DNA of 64,000 bases, from the NCBI RefSeq assembly GCF_000454065.1, contig NZ_KE695651.1, positions 532,855-596,854 of the forward strand. The letters run 5' to 3'. Origin of the DNA: Brevibacillus thermoruber 423. GTDB taxonomy: Bacteria; Bacillota; Bacilli; Brevibacillales; Brevibacillaceae. Below the pieces are notes generated by a model. It was not told the origin of the DNA. It did not search any database and saw only the letters and a program-made list of their open reading frames with translations. The translations under genes were made by a program, and so were the position numbers. Below, piece after piece: positions 35,205-44,993 of this stretch. The stretch's first letter is position 1. Every line of letters starts with the position of its first letter.

Positions 35205-36467
35205 TTGAAACCCATCCGCTGGTCGATGCTTCTTTTGTCACTGGCGCTCCTGGGCACCATGACCGTGGCGGGAGCGGCCGCCCCCGGATTTGCAAAGGAA
35301 AAGCCCAACGGCCGCAGCGTCCAGACAGGCATCGAGGTGCTGCTTGACAATCCGGAGCTGGTAAAAGGAAAAAAAGTGGGGCTGATCACCAACCCAACCG
35401 GCGTCACCAGCAACCTGACGCATGACGTCGATGCCCTGCTGGCCAAAAAGGTGAACCTGGTGGCCGTCTACGGGCCGGAGCACGGCATTCGCGGGACGGA
35501 ACAGGCCGGTTCGGCGCCCGGCACCTACGAAGACCCGAAAACGGGGCTGCCGTTTTACAATCTGTACGACAAGTCGCCGGAAGAGATCGCGCCGCTGTTT
35601 CGGGATGTGGATGTCGTCCTGTTTGACATCCAGGACGTCGGCTCCCGATTCTACACGTACATATCGACCATGGCGTACGCGATGAAAGCGGCGGCATTGG
35701 AGAACAAGCCGTTCATCGTGCTGGACAGACCCAACCCGATCGGCGGGGAAAAAGTGGAGGGACCTGTACTCGAGCCCGGTTACGAATCGTTTGTCGGGAT
35801 CTATCCCATCCCCATCCGCCACGGTATGACCGTGGGGGAACTGGCCATGCTGTTTAACGATCGGTATCTGGAAAAGGAGATCGGGAAAAAGGCGGATCTC
35901 ACGGTCGTGAAGATGAAAGGCTGGAAACGGGACATGTGGTATGACGAAACGGGCCTTCCCTGGGTACTGCCTTCCCCCAACATGCCGACGGTGGAGACGG
36001 CGGCGGTCTATCCGGGAAATTGTCTGTTCGAAGCGACCAACCTTTCCGAAGGCCGGGGAACGACGCGGCCGTTTGAATTGATCGGCGCGCCGTACATCAA
36101 GGCATGGGAGCTGGCCGACCGGATGAATGCGCTCCGTCTGCCCGGCGTCAGCTTCCGCGAGGCGTATTTCAACCCGACGTTTTCCAAGCACGCGGGCAAG
36201 AATGTCGGCGGGCTGCAGGTATACGTGACCGACCGGGACAAGTACGACCCCGTTCACACCGCCCTCTCCATCATCGCGGAAGTAAAAGCCCTGTATCCGG
36301 ACGACTTCGCCTGGAGAACCGACAATTGGATCGACAAGCTGACGGGATCGGACAAGGTCCGCAAGGCGATGGACGTGGGCACGCCTGTCGACGCGATCGT
36401 CAAAGCGTGGCAGGAGGAATTGGAAGCATTCAAGAAACTGCGCAAGTCCTATCTGCTCTACCACTAG
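35205..36467 (+). CDS. namZ: Exo-beta-N-acetylmuramidase NamZ (DUF1343)
   Basis: About 420 aa. Possible starts are GTG 35196, ATG 35199 and TTG 35205; the last is preferred because GAGGTG is then correctly spaced. A signal peptide covers the first about 28 residues. The DUF1343 core is clear: KKVGLITNPTGVTSN, VYGPEHGIRGTEQAG, FDIQDVGSRFYTYI, VLDRPNPIGG and SEGRGTTRPFELIGAPYI. In B. subtilis the homologue YbbC (NamZ) removes terminal MurNAc from peptidoglycan fragments. It is followed by amiE- and nagZ-like genes, so the three would work outside the membrane on wall turnover products. Confidence 0.92.
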   Translation: MKPIRWSMLLLSLALLGTMTVAGAAAPGFAKEKPNGRSVQTGIEVLLDNPELVKGKKVGLITNPTGVTSNLTHDVDALLAKKVNLVAVYGPEHGIRGTEQAGSAPGTYEDPKTGLPFYNLYDKSPEEIAPLFRDVDVVLFDIQDVGSRFYTYISTMAYAMKAAALENKPFIVLDRPNPIGGEKVEGPVLEPGYESFVGIYPIPIRHGMTVGELAMLFNDRYLEKEIGKKADLTVVKMKGWKRDMWYDETGLPWVLPSPNMPTVETAAVYPGNCLFEATNLSEGRGTTRPFELIGAPYIKAWELADRMNALRLPGVSFREAYFNPTFSKHAGKNVGGLQVYVTDRDKYDPVHTALSIIAEVKALYPDDFAWRTDNWIDKLTGSDKVRKAMDVGTPVDAIVKAWQEELEAFKKLRKSYLLYH

Positions 36468-36480
36468 GGAGGAGAAGACG

Positions 36481-38193
36481 ATGAACCAACGCGCCGCAAT
36501 GATTGGACTCTGCGTCTGCTTGTCTTGGGGAGCGGTCTTTCTGCCGACCGCCGCGGCCAAACACGGCGACGGCGAGTCGTCGGCAATGGAAGCGCAGGAA
36601 AAAAAGACGAAGCCTGTCAAGCACCCGCTGTCCCATCCCTGGGACAAACCCGGCCGGTCCTCCGGCAGCCTGCATCCGGGAACGCCTGCAGCCGCAGGGA
36701 TGACGCCTGCGCCGTTGGGAGAAATCGACTCGTTCATCGAGTCGGCGATCCACGACGGCGTGATGCCGGGCGCGGTCGTGCTCATCGCCAGACGCGGGGT
36801 GATTGTCAAGGAACAGGCGTATGGCCATGCCGCCCGCTACGCCGACGACGGGAGGACCTTGCTGGACCAGCCGGTCGCGATGCGGACGGACACCCTCTTT
36901 GACCTGGCGTCGATCAGCAAGCTGTTCACCTCCACCGCCGTCATGCAGCTCCATGAACAAGGGCTGTTCCAACTGGATGATCCGGTGGCCAGGTACATCC
37001 CGGCATTTGCGGAAAACGGCAAGGACACGGTAACCATCCGACAGCTCTTGACCCATACCTCCGGATTTGAACCGTTCATTCCCCTGTACACGATGGGGAA
37101 CAGCCGGGAAGAGCGGCTGGAGATCGTCTTTCGCCATCCCCTTGTCAACAAACCGGGCAGCGCGTACGTCTACAGCGATCTCAACCTGATCACGCTGGGG
37201 GCGTTGGTGGAGAAGCTGAGCGGCCAGCGCCTGGACGAATACGTCCGCGATCACATCACGAAGCCCCTGCGCATGACGGATACGATGTACAATCCGCCCG
37301 AGAGCCTGAAGAAACGGACGGCGGCGACGGAGTACCAGCCCTGGACAAACCGGGAACTGGTCTGGGGACAGGTCCATGACGAAAACGCCTGGGCGCTGGA
37401 CGGCGTCGCCGGGCACGCCGGGGTGTTCAGCACCGCCCGTGATCTGGCTGTCTTTGCGCAGATGATGCTCAACGGCGGCACCTACGGCGGAAAGCGGATT
37501 TTGTCCAAAAAATCGGTGGAGCTGATGACGGAAAACCAGATTCCGGAGTTCCCCGGCGACGACCACGGACTCGGCTGGGAGCTGAACCAGGGCTGGTACA
37601 TGGACGCGCTGGGCGACAGCCGGACCATGGGGCATACCGGCTACACCGGCACGTCGATGGTCGTCAGTCCCAACAACGAAACGATCTGCATCGTGCTGAC
37701 CAACCGCGTTCATCCCACCCGCAACACCGTCTCCACCAACCCGGTTCGCCGGGGAGTCGCCCGGCTGGCGGCGCTGGCGATACCGGTGGACCTGCCCGGC
37801 AAGGAAGGGGCCTGGTTTGCGGGGGCAGGCGATGATCTGGAAAACACATTGACCGCGGAGACCGATTTGCCGGAAGGAGGAACCCTGACGTTTGACACCT
37901 GGTACCGGATCGAAAACGAGAGCGACTATGGCCATGTGGAAGCGTCAGCGGACGGCGAGCATTGGACGGAAGTGGGGAGCGCGCTTACCGGCGAAGGCGA
38001 CTGGCAGACGGTCACGTGGCAGCTTCCCGCTGGTACGGAACAGGTCCGGTTCCGCTACGCCACCGATCCCAGCGTGAACGGCCGGGGCTGGTATGTGCAG
38101 CACCCGTCCATCGCCGACCCGTCCGGCAAGCCGGTGAAGGCCGTCTGGAACCCGCAAGGCTGGTCGTACGAAGGCAAAAACAGGGGGAGATAA
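36481..38193 (+). CDS. amiE: Serine beta-lactamase-fold amidase, AmiE/YbbE-like
   Basis: A 570-aa secreted protein, signal peptide about 1-26 and a linker to residue about 78. The beta-lactamase-fold domain (about 80-430) has the SxxK motif in DLASISKLF, a YSD in place of the YxN motif (YVYSDLNL) and HTGYTGTS. AmiE of Bacillus cleaves the peptide from MurNAc. After residue about 440 comes an extra beta-rich domain (LPEGGTLTFDTWYRIENES) that resembles a sugar- or wall-binding module and is not part of the standard enzyme. GGAGGAG precedes the ATG. It lies 13 bp after namZ. Confidence 0.85.
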   Translation: MNQRAAMIGLCVCLSWGAVFLPTAAAKHGDGESSAMEAQEKKTKPVKHPLSHPWDKPGRSSGSLHPGTPAAAGMTPAPLGEIDSFIESAIHDGVMPGAVVLIARRGVIVKEQAYGHAARYADDGRTLLDQPVAMRTDTLFDLASISKLFTSTAVMQLHEQGLFQLDDPVARYIPAFAENGKDTVTIRQLLTHTSGFEPFIPLYTMGNSREERLEIVFRHPLVNKPGSAYVYSDLNLITLGALVEKLSGQRLDEYVRDHITKPLRMTDTMYNPPESLKKRTAATEYQPWTNRELVWGQVHDENAWALDGVAGHAGVFSTARDLAVFAQMMLNGGTYGGKRILSKKSVELMTENQIPEFPGDDHGLGWELNQGWYMDALGDSRTMGHTGYTGTSMVVSPNNETICIVLTNRVHPTRNTVSTNPVRRGVARLAALAIPVDLPGKEGAWFAGAGDDLENTLTAETDLPEGGTLTFDTWYRIENESDYGHVEASADGEHWTEVGSALTGEGDWQTVTWQLPAGTEQVRFRYATDPSVNGRGWYVQHPSIADPSGKPVKAVWNPQGWSYEGKNRGR

Positions 38194-38195
38194 TC

Positions 38196-40313
38196 GTGGA
38201 TCACAAAAAACGTACAGGACTGGCATCTTTCTTTGCGTTGGTGCTGCTGTTCTGCCAGGCAATGGTTACCGCAGGCGCGGCGCCTGCGACTTCAGCGGCG
38301 CCTGCGACAGCGGCGGACAAGGCCGGTGTCACCGATTTGATTATCAGCCTGAACATTCCCGAGGCGGAAGCGGTCGTGTCGGGCAAGACGCTGCAGCTTC
38401 AGGCGCTGCATCTGTACGCGGACGGCCATTTTGAGCAGACGACACGGAAGCTGAGATGGCAGTCCTCCAACAAAAACGTGGCCGCTGTCGACGCGCAGGG
38501 CACCGTCACGTTTGCCGGCCACAACGGCAGAACCTTTATCTCCGTTACCGACGGCAGATTCGAGGACCGCATCGCCCTCGACTACAAGGACAAAGGGGAG
38601 CCGCAGGCACAAGTCGTCAAGCAGAAAGGAAAGCGGTACGACGTCATCGGCAGAGCGATAGCCGGCATGACACTGGAAGAAAAAGTGGGCCAGATGATGA
38701 TGCCCGACTTCCGCAAGTGGAACGGCGCAGACGTGACCCGCATGCTGCCGGAAATCGAGGCGCTGGTGAAGAAGTACCACATCGGCGGCGTCATTCTGTT
38801 CCGGGAAAACGTGGTGGACACCGCGCAAACGGTGCGCCTTGTCCACGACTACCAGCAGGCGGCGGAAAAATTCGGGCTGCTCGTGACGATCGACCAGGAG
38901 GGAGGCATCGTGACCCGTCTGCAGCAGGGCACCGACACGCCGGGGAACATGGCTCTCGGTGCCGCCCGTTCCACGGAACTGGCCTATCAGGTGGGCAGCG
39001 TCATCGGCAGGGAGCTTGCCGCCCTGGGCATCAACACCAACTTCGCTCCGGTCATGGACGTCAACAACAACCCGGACAATCCGGTGATCGGCGTGAGGTC
39101 GTTCGGTGAAGATCCCAAGCTCGTGGCCGACCTGGGTGTCGCCTACATCAAAGGGCTGCAGCAAAACGGCGTCGCCGCCACGGCCAAACACTTCCCCGGC
39201 CACGGCGACACGGCTGTCGATTCCCACTTGGGACTGCCGGAGGTTCCCCACGACAAGGAACGGCTGATGAACGTGGAGCTGTACCCGTTCAAGCAGGCGA
39301 TGGAGGCGGGCGTGGACGCGATCATGACGGCACATGTCACCTTTCCGAAGATCGACGACACCAAAGCCGTCTCCCGCAAAGACGGAACGGAAATATCACT
39401 GCCCGCCACCCTGTCGCCCAAAGTGATCACCGGGCTGATCCGCGACGAGCTGGGCTTTGACGGCGTAGTCTCCACCGACGCGATGAACATGCAGGCGATC
39501 GCTGACCACTTTGGTCCGGTGGACGCGGCCATCCGCGCCGTGCAGGCGGGCGTGGACATCGTGTTGATGCCGATCGGCCTGGAAGAAGTAACCAACGGCG
39601 TCCTAAAAGCCGTCCGCGACGGCACGATCAGCGAAAAGCGGATCGACCAGTCCGTCCGCCGGATTTTCACCTTGAAAGTAAAACGGGGAATTGTGAAAGC
39701 CGAGCAGCCCGCTGATGTATACGACCAGATCGCCCGTGCCCTCGCGGTGGTCGGCTCGGCGGAGCACAAGCGGGTGGAAGCGGAAGCGGCGGCTCGTTCC
39801 GTGACCCTGGTCAAGAACGACGGGGTGCTGCCGCTCATCATGGACGAGGGCGCGAGCATCGCGGTGGTGGGGACCACGTACATCGACAGCCTGGCCGATG
39901 CCGTCAGGAAGCATCATGCCAACACCGTCACGATCAAGGTGGCAAACGATGCGCTCACCGACGAACAGCGAAAGCAGGTGGAAGCGGCGGACGCCGTGAT
40001 CATCGGCTCCTACACGTTCGACGTCAAAGGAAGATCCCCGGACAACCCGCTGATGAAACTGTATCGGGAGATCAGCCAGCAAGCGGACACACCCGTGATC
40101 GGCGTCGGCATCCGCAATCCGTACGACATCATGGCGTACCCGGAAGCGGATGCCTACCTGGCCCAATACGGCTTTCGCACCGCCAGCTTTCAAGCGACGG
40201 CGGACACGATATTCGGCCAAAACGAGCCGACGGGAACACTGCCGGTCACCATTCCGGACGGGAAAGGAGGCACCCTGTACCCGTTCGGTCACGGTCTGGG
40301 ATACGGCAAGTAA
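38196..40313 (+). CDS. nagZ: Beta-N-acetylglucosaminidase NagZ, GH3, with N-terminal Big2-like domain
   Basis: A 705-aa protein from GTG 38196 with AGGGGGAG upstream and only 2 bp after amiE. Signal peptide about 1-27; residues about 45-125 look like a bacterial Ig-like (Big2) domain (WQSSNKNVAAVDAQGTVTF). The GH3 catalytic domain (about 140-480) has VTIDQEGGIVTRL, KHFPGHGDT with the Gram-positive NagZ His acid/base dyad and the nucleophile Asp in VSTDAMNM. The C-terminal domain follows. It removes GlcNAc from muropeptides outside the cell, completing the NamZ/AmiE set. No murQ, murP or murR is present here. Confidence 0.93.
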   Translation: MDHKKRTGLASFFALVLLFCQAMVTAGAAPATSAAPATAADKAGVTDLIISLNIPEAEAVVSGKTLQLQALHLYADGHFEQTTRKLRWQSSNKNVAAVDAQGTVTFAGHNGRTFISVTDGRFEDRIALDYKDKGEPQAQVVKQKGKRYDVIGRAIAGMTLEEKVGQMMMPDFRKWNGADVTRMLPEIEALVKKYHIGGVILFRENVVDTAQTVRLVHDYQQAAEKFGLLVTIDQEGGIVTRLQQGTDTPGNMALGAARSTELAYQVGSVIGRELAALGINTNFAPVMDVNNNPDNPVIGVRSFGEDPKLVADLGVAYIKGLQQNGVAATAKHFPGHGDTAVDSHLGLPEVPHDKERLMNVELYPFKQAMEAGVDAIMTAHVTFPKIDDTKAVSRKDGTEISLPATLSPKVITGLIRDELGFDGVVSTDAMNMQAIADHFGPVDAAIRAVQAGVDIVLMPIGLEEVTNGVLKAVRDGTISEKRIDQSVRRIFTLKVKRGIVKAEQPADVYDQIARALAVVGSAEHKRVEAEAAARSVTLVKNDGVLPLIMDEGASIAVVGTTYIDSLADAVRKHHANTVTIKVANDALTDEQRKQVEAADAVIIGSYTFDVKGRSPDNPLMKLYREISQQADTPVIGVGIRNPYDIMAYPEADAYLAQYGFRTASFQATADTIFGQNEPTGTLPVTIPDGKGGTLYPFGHGLGYGK

Positions 40314-40336
40314 ACCCTGTTATGATATGGGAAGAG

Positions 40337-40366
40337 GCCCGATTCGCTTGTCGAGTCGGGCTTTTT
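40337..40366 (+). terminator. Terminator of the namZ-amiE-nagZ operon
   Basis: GCCCGATTCG pairs with CGAGTCGGGC (40337-40346 with 40352-40361, one G-U) followed by TTTTT. Confidence 0.82.
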
Positions 40367-40407
40367 CTTGTGCGCAGGGTTCCCATATGGATCGGTCCCG
40401 TTTCCGT

Positions 40408-40416
40408 TGGTATAAT
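40408..40416 (+). promoter_or_regulatory. Extended -10 promoter
   Basis: TGGTATAAT is an extended -10 element; no -35 is seen. It lies 61 bases before the GTG of the next gene. Confidence 0.6.
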
Positions 40417-40477
40417 ATGGTTGGTTTGCGAAAAGACGCTGAGCATGTTCGTTGCAACCCAGGGGGGAATGTGAAAG

Positions 40478-41854
40478 GTGAACGGTAACAGACGAACAGG
40501 GGTCATCCTTCTGGTCGTTCTGCTTCTTGTCCTGTTTGCGGTGAAGCGATGGGACCAACCAGGCGATCAGAAGGTGATCAAAGTCGACAGTTGGGAGGAA
40601 GTAAAGCAGTATCAATATGCGAAGACCCCTGGGCTGAAACGGGCGGAAGAATTGCATCTCGTCCGCACCTTTGACACCAAGATCCACGTTCCCGGAACCG
40701 GCCGCACGTTGTCGATCGACGAGATCTGGTACAACAGCAAACATGTCTTTTTCTTTACCAGTATCGATGTGCCCTCCGGATTTCTGGGCGCTGTTCCCAA
40801 CGAGAGAGAGGTACCGATTGTCTCGTTTCAGATGGGACTACCGGGGGACAAACCGGGAGGACCGGACCATCCGCTCTATACCTTGAACTGGATGCCGAAT
40901 GAAGGTGTCATTCACAACGGGCGGTTTTACAATCGGGCGACCACCAACCCGCTGTACAAGGATGGGATGTCCAACGTTTTGCCCCAGGTCGACGAGATCG
41001 TGCTGCGGGATGTGTCCGTGAGCATCGGCGGACAAACCATTCCGCTGCCCGACGTCACCCTCCCGATCCGTTTTGACGTTCGCCAGGAGGTGACGGTATC
41101 GGTACCGTTGAAGCAGGAACTGCGCCCGATGGACCGCACGATCGCGCTGGAGTCCTTGGAACTGGGCACGACAGTCAACCGGCTGTACTTTCGCTTCCGC
41201 TCCCCGGATCGGAGCGAGCAGTTGAACCATCTGTCCTTTACCCTTCGTTCCGACAAGGGAGAGGTGCGCGACTCCAACCTGAGCCGGATCGAAGCGGGGC
41301 CAAACGGGCGGCATTACGTCGAATTTGAACCGTTTGACAAACAGCCGGCAAAGCTGGAGCTTACGCTGCATTCTCTCTGGCTCGCGGGAGACGACCGGAT
41401 CCGCTTTTCGTTTGATTCCGGAACATACAGCCGCCACGTGAAAAACGAAACAGACTCCTACCGTGAAAAAGTAGGGCAGCACATCGCCACGATTAAAAAC
41501 ACCGATATTTATCTGGATGAACTGTACTACGACGACAGGGGCATTTCCTTTTCCGTTCGCTATGAGGACAAAGAAGCGGGAAAGGTACCCCGTCTTCATC
41601 TGATTCCCGAAACTCCAAACGACGCAGAAATGGGAATCAATCGGAAACTGCCGCTGACGGTGACGGCGACAAACGAGCGGGGCGAGCCCGGTGAATACGG
41701 GCAGAGAGGCAGCAGCAGCGAGGGCACCTTCGACATGTTTCTGGACGCGAAATTCGTGCAGGCCTCCAAGCGCATTGACGTAACCGTCGACCGGCTGCTG
41801 TACGAGATTGCGGGGGAGTGGAAAGCAGCATGTGAGGTGCCGAAAGGAGAGTAA
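40478..41854 (+). CDS. Membrane-anchored hypothetical protein, anti-sigma-like ectodomain
   Basis: A 458-aa protein from GTG 40478. One membrane helix at residues 7-21 with an Arg-rich start is followed by a large extracytoplasmic beta-rich part. Segments such as VRTFDTKIHVPGTGRTLSIDEIWY and NTDIYLDELYYDDRGISFSVRYE look like two related immunoglobulin-like units, as found in ectodomains of DUF4179/DUF5643-type proteins, but I cannot place it in a family with confidence. It is a single-gene unit with its own promoter and terminator. Function unknown. Confidence 0.6.
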   Translation: MNGNRRTGVILLVVLLLVLFAVKRWDQPGDQKVIKVDSWEEVKQYQYAKTPGLKRAEELHLVRTFDTKIHVPGTGRTLSIDEIWYNSKHVFFFTSIDVPSGFLGAVPNEREVPIVSFQMGLPGDKPGGPDHPLYTLNWMPNEGVIHNGRFYNRATTNPLYKDGMSNVLPQVDEIVLRDVSVSIGGQTIPLPDVTLPIRFDVRQEVTVSVPLKQELRPMDRTIALESLELGTTVNRLYFRFRSPDRSEQLNHLSFTLRSDKGEVRDSNLSRIEAGPNGRHYVEFEPFDKQPAKLELTLHSLWLAGDDRIRFSFDSGTYSRHVKNETDSYREKVGQHIATIKNTDIYLDELYYDDRGISFSVRYEDKEAGKVPRLHLIPETPNDAEMGINRKLPLTVTATNERGEPGEYGQRGSSSEGTFDMFLDAKFVQASKRIDVTVDRLLYEIAGEWKAACEVPKGE

Positions 41855-41865
41855 CCGTCCCTGGG

Positions 41866-41894
41866 AACGCTTGCTGTTACGGCAAGCGTTTTCG
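41866..41894 (+). terminator. Terminator after the membrane-anchored gene
   Basis: A perfect 9-bp stem AACGCTTGC/GCAAGCGTT (41866-41874 with 41882-41890), then TT-C-TTT. Confidence 0.65.
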
Positions 41895-41939
41895 TTTGCG
41901 GTCGAGCAACGTTTCGTTTTGTCCGTCTGGAATAGACAG

Positions 41940-41968
41940 TTGTCTTTTTCACGTAAATCGCGTAATCT
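41940..41968 (+). promoter_or_regulatory. Promoter of the aspartokinase gene
   Basis: TTGTCT (41940-41945) and TAATCT (41963-41968), spacer 17. The leader of about 165 bases that follows shows no lysine riboswitch or T-box features that I recognise. Confidence 0.55.
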
Positions 41969-42142
41969 AAGAGAAGACATCGGGGCCATTCGTCCGGCCG
42001 CGGCATCTGCCGCTACCGCGCAATGCCGGGAGGGAGGCTTCCTCTTTCATGGCCGGGGTCGGGACCGCGGAAACACGACATGCGCGAAAAAAAGAGAGAA
42101 CCAGGAGAGATCACCTCTCATGCGGGATAGGAGGATCAGGAG

Positions 42143-43531
42143 ATGAAGGTTGCAAAATTCGGGGGAACTTCGCTGGCCAGTGCCGAGCAGATCAGGAAAG
42201 TGTGCCAGATTGTGAGAGCGGACAAGGAGCGGCGGATCGTTGTCGTCTCGGCGCCGGGAAAACGGCATCCATCGGACACGAAAGTGACGGACCTGTTGAT
42301 CGCCTATGCCCAACGCCGCCTGAACGAAGGCGAAGCGGCAAGCGAAAAGCAGGCCGTCATCAACCGGTTTGTGGAGATCATGGAGGGATTGGAGCTGCCT
42401 GCACAGCTCTCCCGGGAGATCGTCGCCGAACTGGAGGAGAGCCTTGCCGCGACGCCCGCCGATCAGCCCGACCGCTTTGTGGACGCCGTCAAAGCGGCAG
42501 GGGAAGACACCTGCGCCAAGCTGGTTGCGGCGTACCTGCGCCAGCTTGGCGAGCAGGCGGAGTACGTCAATCCCCGGGAAGCCGGGCTGTACGTGACGGA
42601 TGAGGCCGGCAACGCCCAGGTGCTCCCCGAGGCATACGACCGGCTGCAGTCTTTGCGCCAGCGGCAGGGCATCGTCGTGTTTCCCGGGTTCTTCGGGTAT
42701 ACGCCAGACGGGGTTCTTGTTACGTTTTCCCGGGGCGGTTCGGACATAACGGGTTCCATCCTGGCCGCCGCCGTGAAGGCTGACCTGTACGAGAACTTTA
42801 CCGACGTGGATTCGGTCTACGCGGTAAACCCCAACCTGATCGCCAATCCGAAAGAAATCCGCGTCATCACCTATCGGGAAATGCGCGAGCTGGCCTATTC
42901 CGGCTTTACCGTCTTCCACGAAGAGGCGCTGCTGCCCGCATTCCGCGCAGGCATTCCGGTCTGCATCAAAAATACGAACAATCCCGCCGCGCCGGGGACC
43001 AAGATCGTGTCGGGAAGGGAAACGAAAGACGCGCCGGTGGCCGGCATCGCCAGCGACAAAGGCTTTTGCAGCATCTACGTGAGCAAATACCTGATGAACC
43101 GGGAGATCGGCTTTGGCCGCAGACTGCTGCAAATCCTGGAGGAGGAAGGCATCTCGTACGAACACACGCCGTCCGGCATTGACAACATCTCCGTCATTTT
43201 GCGGGAACGATTCTTTGACGAGAAGACGGAGTCGCGGGTCATCAAGCGGATCATGGACGAACTGCATGTGGATGAAGTCTCCGTCGAACGAAATCTGGCC
43301 CTGGTCATGATCGTCGGAGAGGGGATGAGGCGTTCCGTCGGGGTGTGCGCCAGAGCCACCGCCGCCCTGGCAAACGCGAGGGTCAACCTGGAGATGATCA
43401 ATCAGGGATCGTCCGAAGTGAGCATGATCTTTGGTGTCAAGGCGGCCGATGCCGACAAGGCGGTTCTGGCGCTCTACCAGGAGTTTTTCACGGCGCAGAG
43501 CACTTTCCCGCAGCCGGCGGCCACCTGCTAA
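42143..43531 (+). CDS. Aspartokinase (monofunctional, ACT-domain type)
   Basis: A 462-aa enzyme: kinase domain 1-290 with the N-terminal KVAKFGGTSLASAEQI, TFSRGGSDITGSILAAAV and FTDVDSVYAVNPNLI, then two ACT domains (about 300-455) for feedback control. It phosphorylates aspartate with ATP, the first step to lysine, threonine, methionine and diaminopimelate. The length and the insertion near residues 90-130 fit the class III/YclM-like form rather than LysC with an internal start. GGAGG precedes the ATG. It is not next to other pathway genes. Confidence 0.93.
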   Translation: MKVAKFGGTSLASAEQIRKVCQIVRADKERRIVVVSAPGKRHPSDTKVTDLLIAYAQRRLNEGEAASEKQAVINRFVEIMEGLELPAQLSREIVAELEESLAATPADQPDRFVDAVKAAGEDTCAKLVAAYLRQLGEQAEYVNPREAGLYVTDEAGNAQVLPEAYDRLQSLRQRQGIVVFPGFFGYTPDGVLVTFSRGGSDITGSILAAAVKADLYENFTDVDSVYAVNPNLIANPKEIRVITYREMRELAYSGFTVFHEEALLPAFRAGIPVCIKNTNNPAAPGTKIVSGRETKDAPVAGIASDKGFCSIYVSKYLMNREIGFGRRLLQILEEEGISYEHTPSGIDNISVILRERFFDEKTESRVIKRIMDELHVDEVSVERNLALVMIVGEGMRRSVGVCARATAALANARVNLEMINQGSSEVSMIFGVKAADADKAVLALYQEFFTAQSTFPQPAATC

Positions 43532-43548
43532 CGTCCTATAACGAATGA

Positions 43549-43578
43549 AAAAAAGAGGGGGAGTTTCCCCTCTTTTTG
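43549..43578 (+). terminator. Terminator of the aspartokinase gene
   Basis: A perfect 11-bp stem AAAAAGAGGGG/CCCCTCTTTTT (43550-43560 with 43567-43577). Symmetric, so usable in both directions. Confidence 0.88.
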
Positions 43579-43681
43579 CGTTCATCAGTTCAGCTCTTGC
43601 GTACACCAGTTCAGCGGCGTGGGCATGGTCCACTTCGGGTATGTCCGTACGTTTCCATCGGATGACGCGTCGTTCGCGGCT

Positions 43682-44914
43682 TTACCCCTTGAGGGTGGCG
43701 TGCCCTTCGGAGAGGCGCTGCTCCTGTCCGCGGGGGTTCTCGATCAGTTTGCCTGATTTGACCAATGCGGCAGTGACCAGCAGCGCCGCGCCATTGATGA
43801 GAAACACCGCGCGGATCGGAATCAGTCCGCCCAAAAAGCCGCCCAGCACGGGGCCGATCATGGTGGCCAATTGCGTGACCGACTGATTGAGGCTGAACGC
43901 TCTGCCGCGAAACTCCGGTGCGGTTACGTTGACGATCATCGCGTTGATCGACGGATAGACGGCCGCGAAGAACAGCCCGTACACGAACCGCAACATGCCG
44001 AAGCCGTACAAATGGGTAAAGAAGAACTGCAGCAGATTGCCGATGGCGCCGCCCAACAGGCCGATGAACAACACCTTGGTGTAACCGAGCCTGGTCCCCG
44101 CCGCTCCCCATCGAGGCGCGGCCAGCACCGTGGCGATGCCCACGGCGGAAAAAATGATGCCCGAGCTGAGCGACGCATCCTGCTGGGACGCCCCGAGCTG
44201 CAGGACGTACACGGTCAGCAGCGGTTCCAGCAGCATGACCGAAACGGTAACGATCATGGCCAATCCCAAAACGGCCATAAACGGGCGGTTTCCCAGGGCG
44301 GTGCGCAGGTCCTCCCGTACGTTTGAGCGCGCAGCGGAGCGGTTGACGTTCGTCTCCTTGGCGAAAAACGTGGCAATCAGCGCCGCCACCAACACGACGT
44401 ACCCGGAGAAGAGAAACGCTTCCCGGCTGCCCCACAAATGGCTCACAAAGCCGCCCACGAGCGGTCCGACGATCCCTCCGGTGGCGCCGGCCGTCGACAT
44501 GACCCCGAGAGCGTAGCCCACGTGTTTTTCCGGCGTATTCGTCGCCACCAGGGCAATGGAGGCCGGGACAAAGCCGGCCAGCAGCCCCTGCAGTACCCGG
44601 AGCAGCAGGAAGGAGTACGGGTCGGTGACGAAATAGTTCAAAAAGTACAACACGGCCAAGCTGAACCCTGACCGCATCAGCATCGGTTTCCGCCCGTACT
44701 TGTCGGCGAGCGAGCCCCAGTAGGGAGAGATCAAGGCGCTCGCCAGGAAGGTAATGCCAAACGAGATGCCCGACCACGCCTCCAGATGCTCATGGACGCC
44801 GAGAGACGTGTGGAGGAAGAGGGGCAGAAACGGTATGGAGATGGAGTACGCCGTGCTGCAGAAAAACACCCCGATCCACAGCACGACGAGATTTCGCTTC
44901 CAGGAAAACGTCAT
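43682..44914 (-). CDS. MFS transporter, DHA1 drug-efflux type (MdtG-like)
   Basis: A 410-aa protein with twelve membrane helices. MFS motif A is ISPYWGSLADKYGRKPMLMRSG; helix 4 and 5 sequence LLRVLQGLLAGFVPASIALVATNTP and motif C-like GPLVGGFVSH are typical of DHA1 proton antiporters of the MdtG/Bmr group. It likely exports drugs or metabolites. AAAGG precedes the ATG. An imperfect inverted repeat lies about 60-80 bases upstream. Confidence 0.88.
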   Translation of the reverse strand: MTFSWKRNLVVLWIGVFFCSTAYSISIPFLPLFLHTSLGVHEHLEAWSGISFGITFLASALISPYWGSLADKYGRKPMLMRSGFSLAVLYFLNYFVTDPYSFLLLRVLQGLLAGFVPASIALVATNTPEKHVGYALGVMSTAGATGGIVGPLVGGFVSHLWGSREAFLFSGYVVLVAALIATFFAKETNVNRSAARSNVREDLRTALGNRPFMAVLGLAMIVTVSVMLLEPLLTVYVLQLGASQQDASLSSGIIFSAVGIATVLAAPRWGAAGTRLGYTKVLFIGLLGGAIGNLLQFFFTHLYGFGMLRFVYGLFFAAVYPSINAMIVNVTAPEFRGRAFSLNQSVTQLATMIGPVLGGFLGGLIPIRAVFLINGAALLVTAALVKSGKLIENPRGQEQRLSEGHATLKG

Positions 44915-44970
44915 CTGTCGTCACAACCTTTGTGGGAAAAAAGAGTCGCGTGATGCAGGATCATTTTAAC

Positions 44971-44993
44971 ATTGGTTGACAAAAATGACTAAT
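44971..44993 (-). promoter_or_regulatory. Inverted repeat upstream of the MdtG-like gene
   Basis: ATTGGT (44971-44976) and ACTAAT (44988-44993) form a near-inverted repeat with an 11-base gap. On the minus strand TAAAAT at about 44970-44965 could be a -10. A repressor site is possible. The region 45000-45237 beyond it shows no gene. Confidence 0.3.
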
